Shown one piece after another: positions 63,114 through 64,000 of a stretch of DNA of 64,000 bases. The stretch spans positions 310,001-374,000 of the forward strand of contig NZ_JBFRGU010000006.1 in the NCBI RefSeq assembly GCF_052115485.1, written 5' to 3'. The notes under the pieces are model-generated. The model ran no database searches. It was not told the DNA's origin and was given only the letters and a program-made list of their open reading frames with translations. Origin of the DNA: Microvirga sp052115485 (GTDB lineage: Bacteria; Pseudomonadota; Alphaproteobacteria; Rhizobiales; Beijerinckiaceae). The position numbers were made by a program, and so were the translations under genes. Numbering within the stretch: the first letter of the stretch is position 1; each line of letters begins with the position of its first letter.

Positions 63114-64000
63114 CAAACCTCGAAGACTGGATCATCGCACAGGGATTGAAGGGAGCGAGCGTGGCTTCGCTTCTGGAAGGCTTTGCGGACGGCTTGGTGG
63201 CGGAGGGGATTCCAGTGGTGCGGGCTTATCTCGCGCTTCCCACAGTGAACCCGACGATCCGCGTTCTCAACCATACCTGGACACGCCCGACTGGGACGGC
63301 GGTGGAAGCCCACTCCCATGAGCGCAATGTCAAAGCCTTCGCGGTGAGCCCCTTCAATCATATGTTGAACAGCGGAATCGCGGCACGCCATTGGCGCCTC
63401 GATGAACCGGAGACGGAGTGGTTCGAAGTCTTCGATGATGTTCTGCGCGCAGGCGGCAAGGATTATCTCGCGCGACTCATTGCATTCGACAATGCCAGCG
63501 CGCCGGATCTACGCGGCATCGCCTTCTCCTTCTCGACGGATCGGCCCGACGGCTTCACGCAAGACGAGATCGCCCGGATCGACGCGGTTCTTCCGCTCAT
63601 GGGGCTCGCGACCTACCGCATCACGCTGTTCGATGTCACGGTTGCCATGCTCGACACTTATGTCGGCCTCTCTGCCGGCAGGCGCGTGCTCGGCGGCGAG
63701 ATCCAGCGCGGCGCGGGACGCACGATCACCGCCGCCCTCCTCTTTGCGGACCTCCGCGGCTTCACGGCGCTCGCCGACATCTCCGATGCTCGGATCGTCA
63801 CCCGCCTCGACCAGCACTTGGAGGCCATGGCCGAACCCGTGGCGGAAGAAGGCGGCGAGGTTTTGAAATTCTTAGGCGACGGCCTGCTCGCCGCTTTTCC
63901 CGTCACCGACGGAAACCCAAAAGACGACGCTTGCGCCGGGGCCTTCCGCGCTGCGCAAAAAGCCCTCGCCCGCAATGAGGCCGTCAACCGCGCCAACCCC
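63110..64000 (+). CDS. Adenylate/guanylate cyclase domain protein, 3' end outside window
   Basis: 297 codons seen from ATG 63110, which overlaps the LysR stop (ATGA), then the frame leaves the window. An N-terminal alpha/beta region (1-190) is not a recognised sensor and contains no membrane helix. The class III catalytic domain begins near 205: 'ALLFADLRGFTALADISD' with the first metal Asp, and 'GEVLKFLGDGLLAAFPV' with the second. It probably makes cAMP (or cGMP). The end of the catalytic domain is unseen. Confidence 0.9.
   Translation, partial: MTNLEDWIIAQGLKGASVASLLEGFADGLVAEGIPVVRAYLALPTVNPTIRVLNHTWTRPTGTAVEAHSHERNVKAFAVSPFNHMLNSGIAARHWRLDEPETEWFEVFDDVLRAGGKDYLARLIAFDNASAPDLRGIAFSFSTDRPDGFTQDEIARIDAVLPLMGLATYRITLFDVTVAMLDTYVGLSAGRRVLGGEIQRGAGRTITAALLFADLRGFTALADISDARIVTRLDQHLEAMAEPVAEEGGEVLKFLGDGLLAAFPVTDGNPKDDACAGAFRAAQKALARNEAVNRANP

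Overview
The window is a chromosomal segment of a high-GC alphaproteobacterium of the order Hyphomicrobiales (Rhizobiales). Codon bias, the CarD/7Fe-ferredoxin/S4-protein/SUV3-like helicase gene order, an F1 operon in the order atpHAGDC, CobS/CobT cobaltochelatase and the mdh-sucCD-odhAB-lpd block all point there. A Methylobacteriaceae/Beijerinckiaceae relative such as Microvirga is plausible, but this is inferred from gene content and not tested. Most of the window is conserved housekeeping DNA, with no phage, insertion sequence or CRISPR array. The left edge (1-1462) is accessory: an RTX calcium-binding protein that runs off the window, followed by about 500 bp without a gene and a tRNA-Arg(CCU).

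Layout. 2.1-5.3 kb: exported nuclease-like protein, M48 lipoprotein protease and an RpoH-type sigma factor. 5.5-11.4 kb: CarD, 7Fe ferredoxin, S4 RNA-binding protein, large SUV3-like RNA helicase and a DUF3108 protein. 11.5-12.6 kb: rpmB and a queuosine-precursor transporter. 12.6-16.6 kb: a four-gene Anbu operon (proteasome-related peptidase, transglutaminase, alpha-E protein, circularly permuted ATP-grasp), the most system-like element here. 16.9-21 kb: a Tat-exported phytase-like protein and cobT/cobS. 21-33 kb: mixed genes (J-domain protein, BolA, thiolase, LOG-type hydrolase, a NUDIX remnant, a redoxin/2-oxoglutarate oxygenase fusion, two DMT exporters, D,D-carboxypeptidase, a CobW GTPase, an orphan ABC binding protein). 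33-37 kb: proline catabolism (Lrp-type regulator divergent from putA) plus an ACT-domain protein. 37-42 kb: ATP synthase F1. 42.5-46.3 kb: a phosphatase, priA and xerC. 46.3-61.9 kb: the TCA block (lpd, odhB, odhA, sucD, sucC, mdh, then zapE and a TetR regulator, then sdhBADC). 62-64 kb: a LysR regulator overlapping a truncated adenylate/guanylate cyclase gene.

Functionally the right half forms an energy core: proline is oxidised by PutA to glutamate, which can enter the TCA cycle as 2-oxoglutarate; OGDH, succinyl-CoA synthetase, SDH and MDH oxidise it onward, and ATP synthase uses the resulting gradient. Two families of dispersed palindromic repeats lie between genes. One (GTCATGCCCGGG type) sits at four separate junctions inside or between the TCA genes and once between cobT and cobS. 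The other (GCATGATC...GATCATGC type) sits beside the helicase, the Anbu operon, the J-protein, the dacC-like gene and zapE. Both may shape operon mRNA structure.

Start codons were re-chosen where a Shine-Dalgarno sequence, a signal peptide or the family N-terminus argued for an internal start; such choices are stated in each entry.
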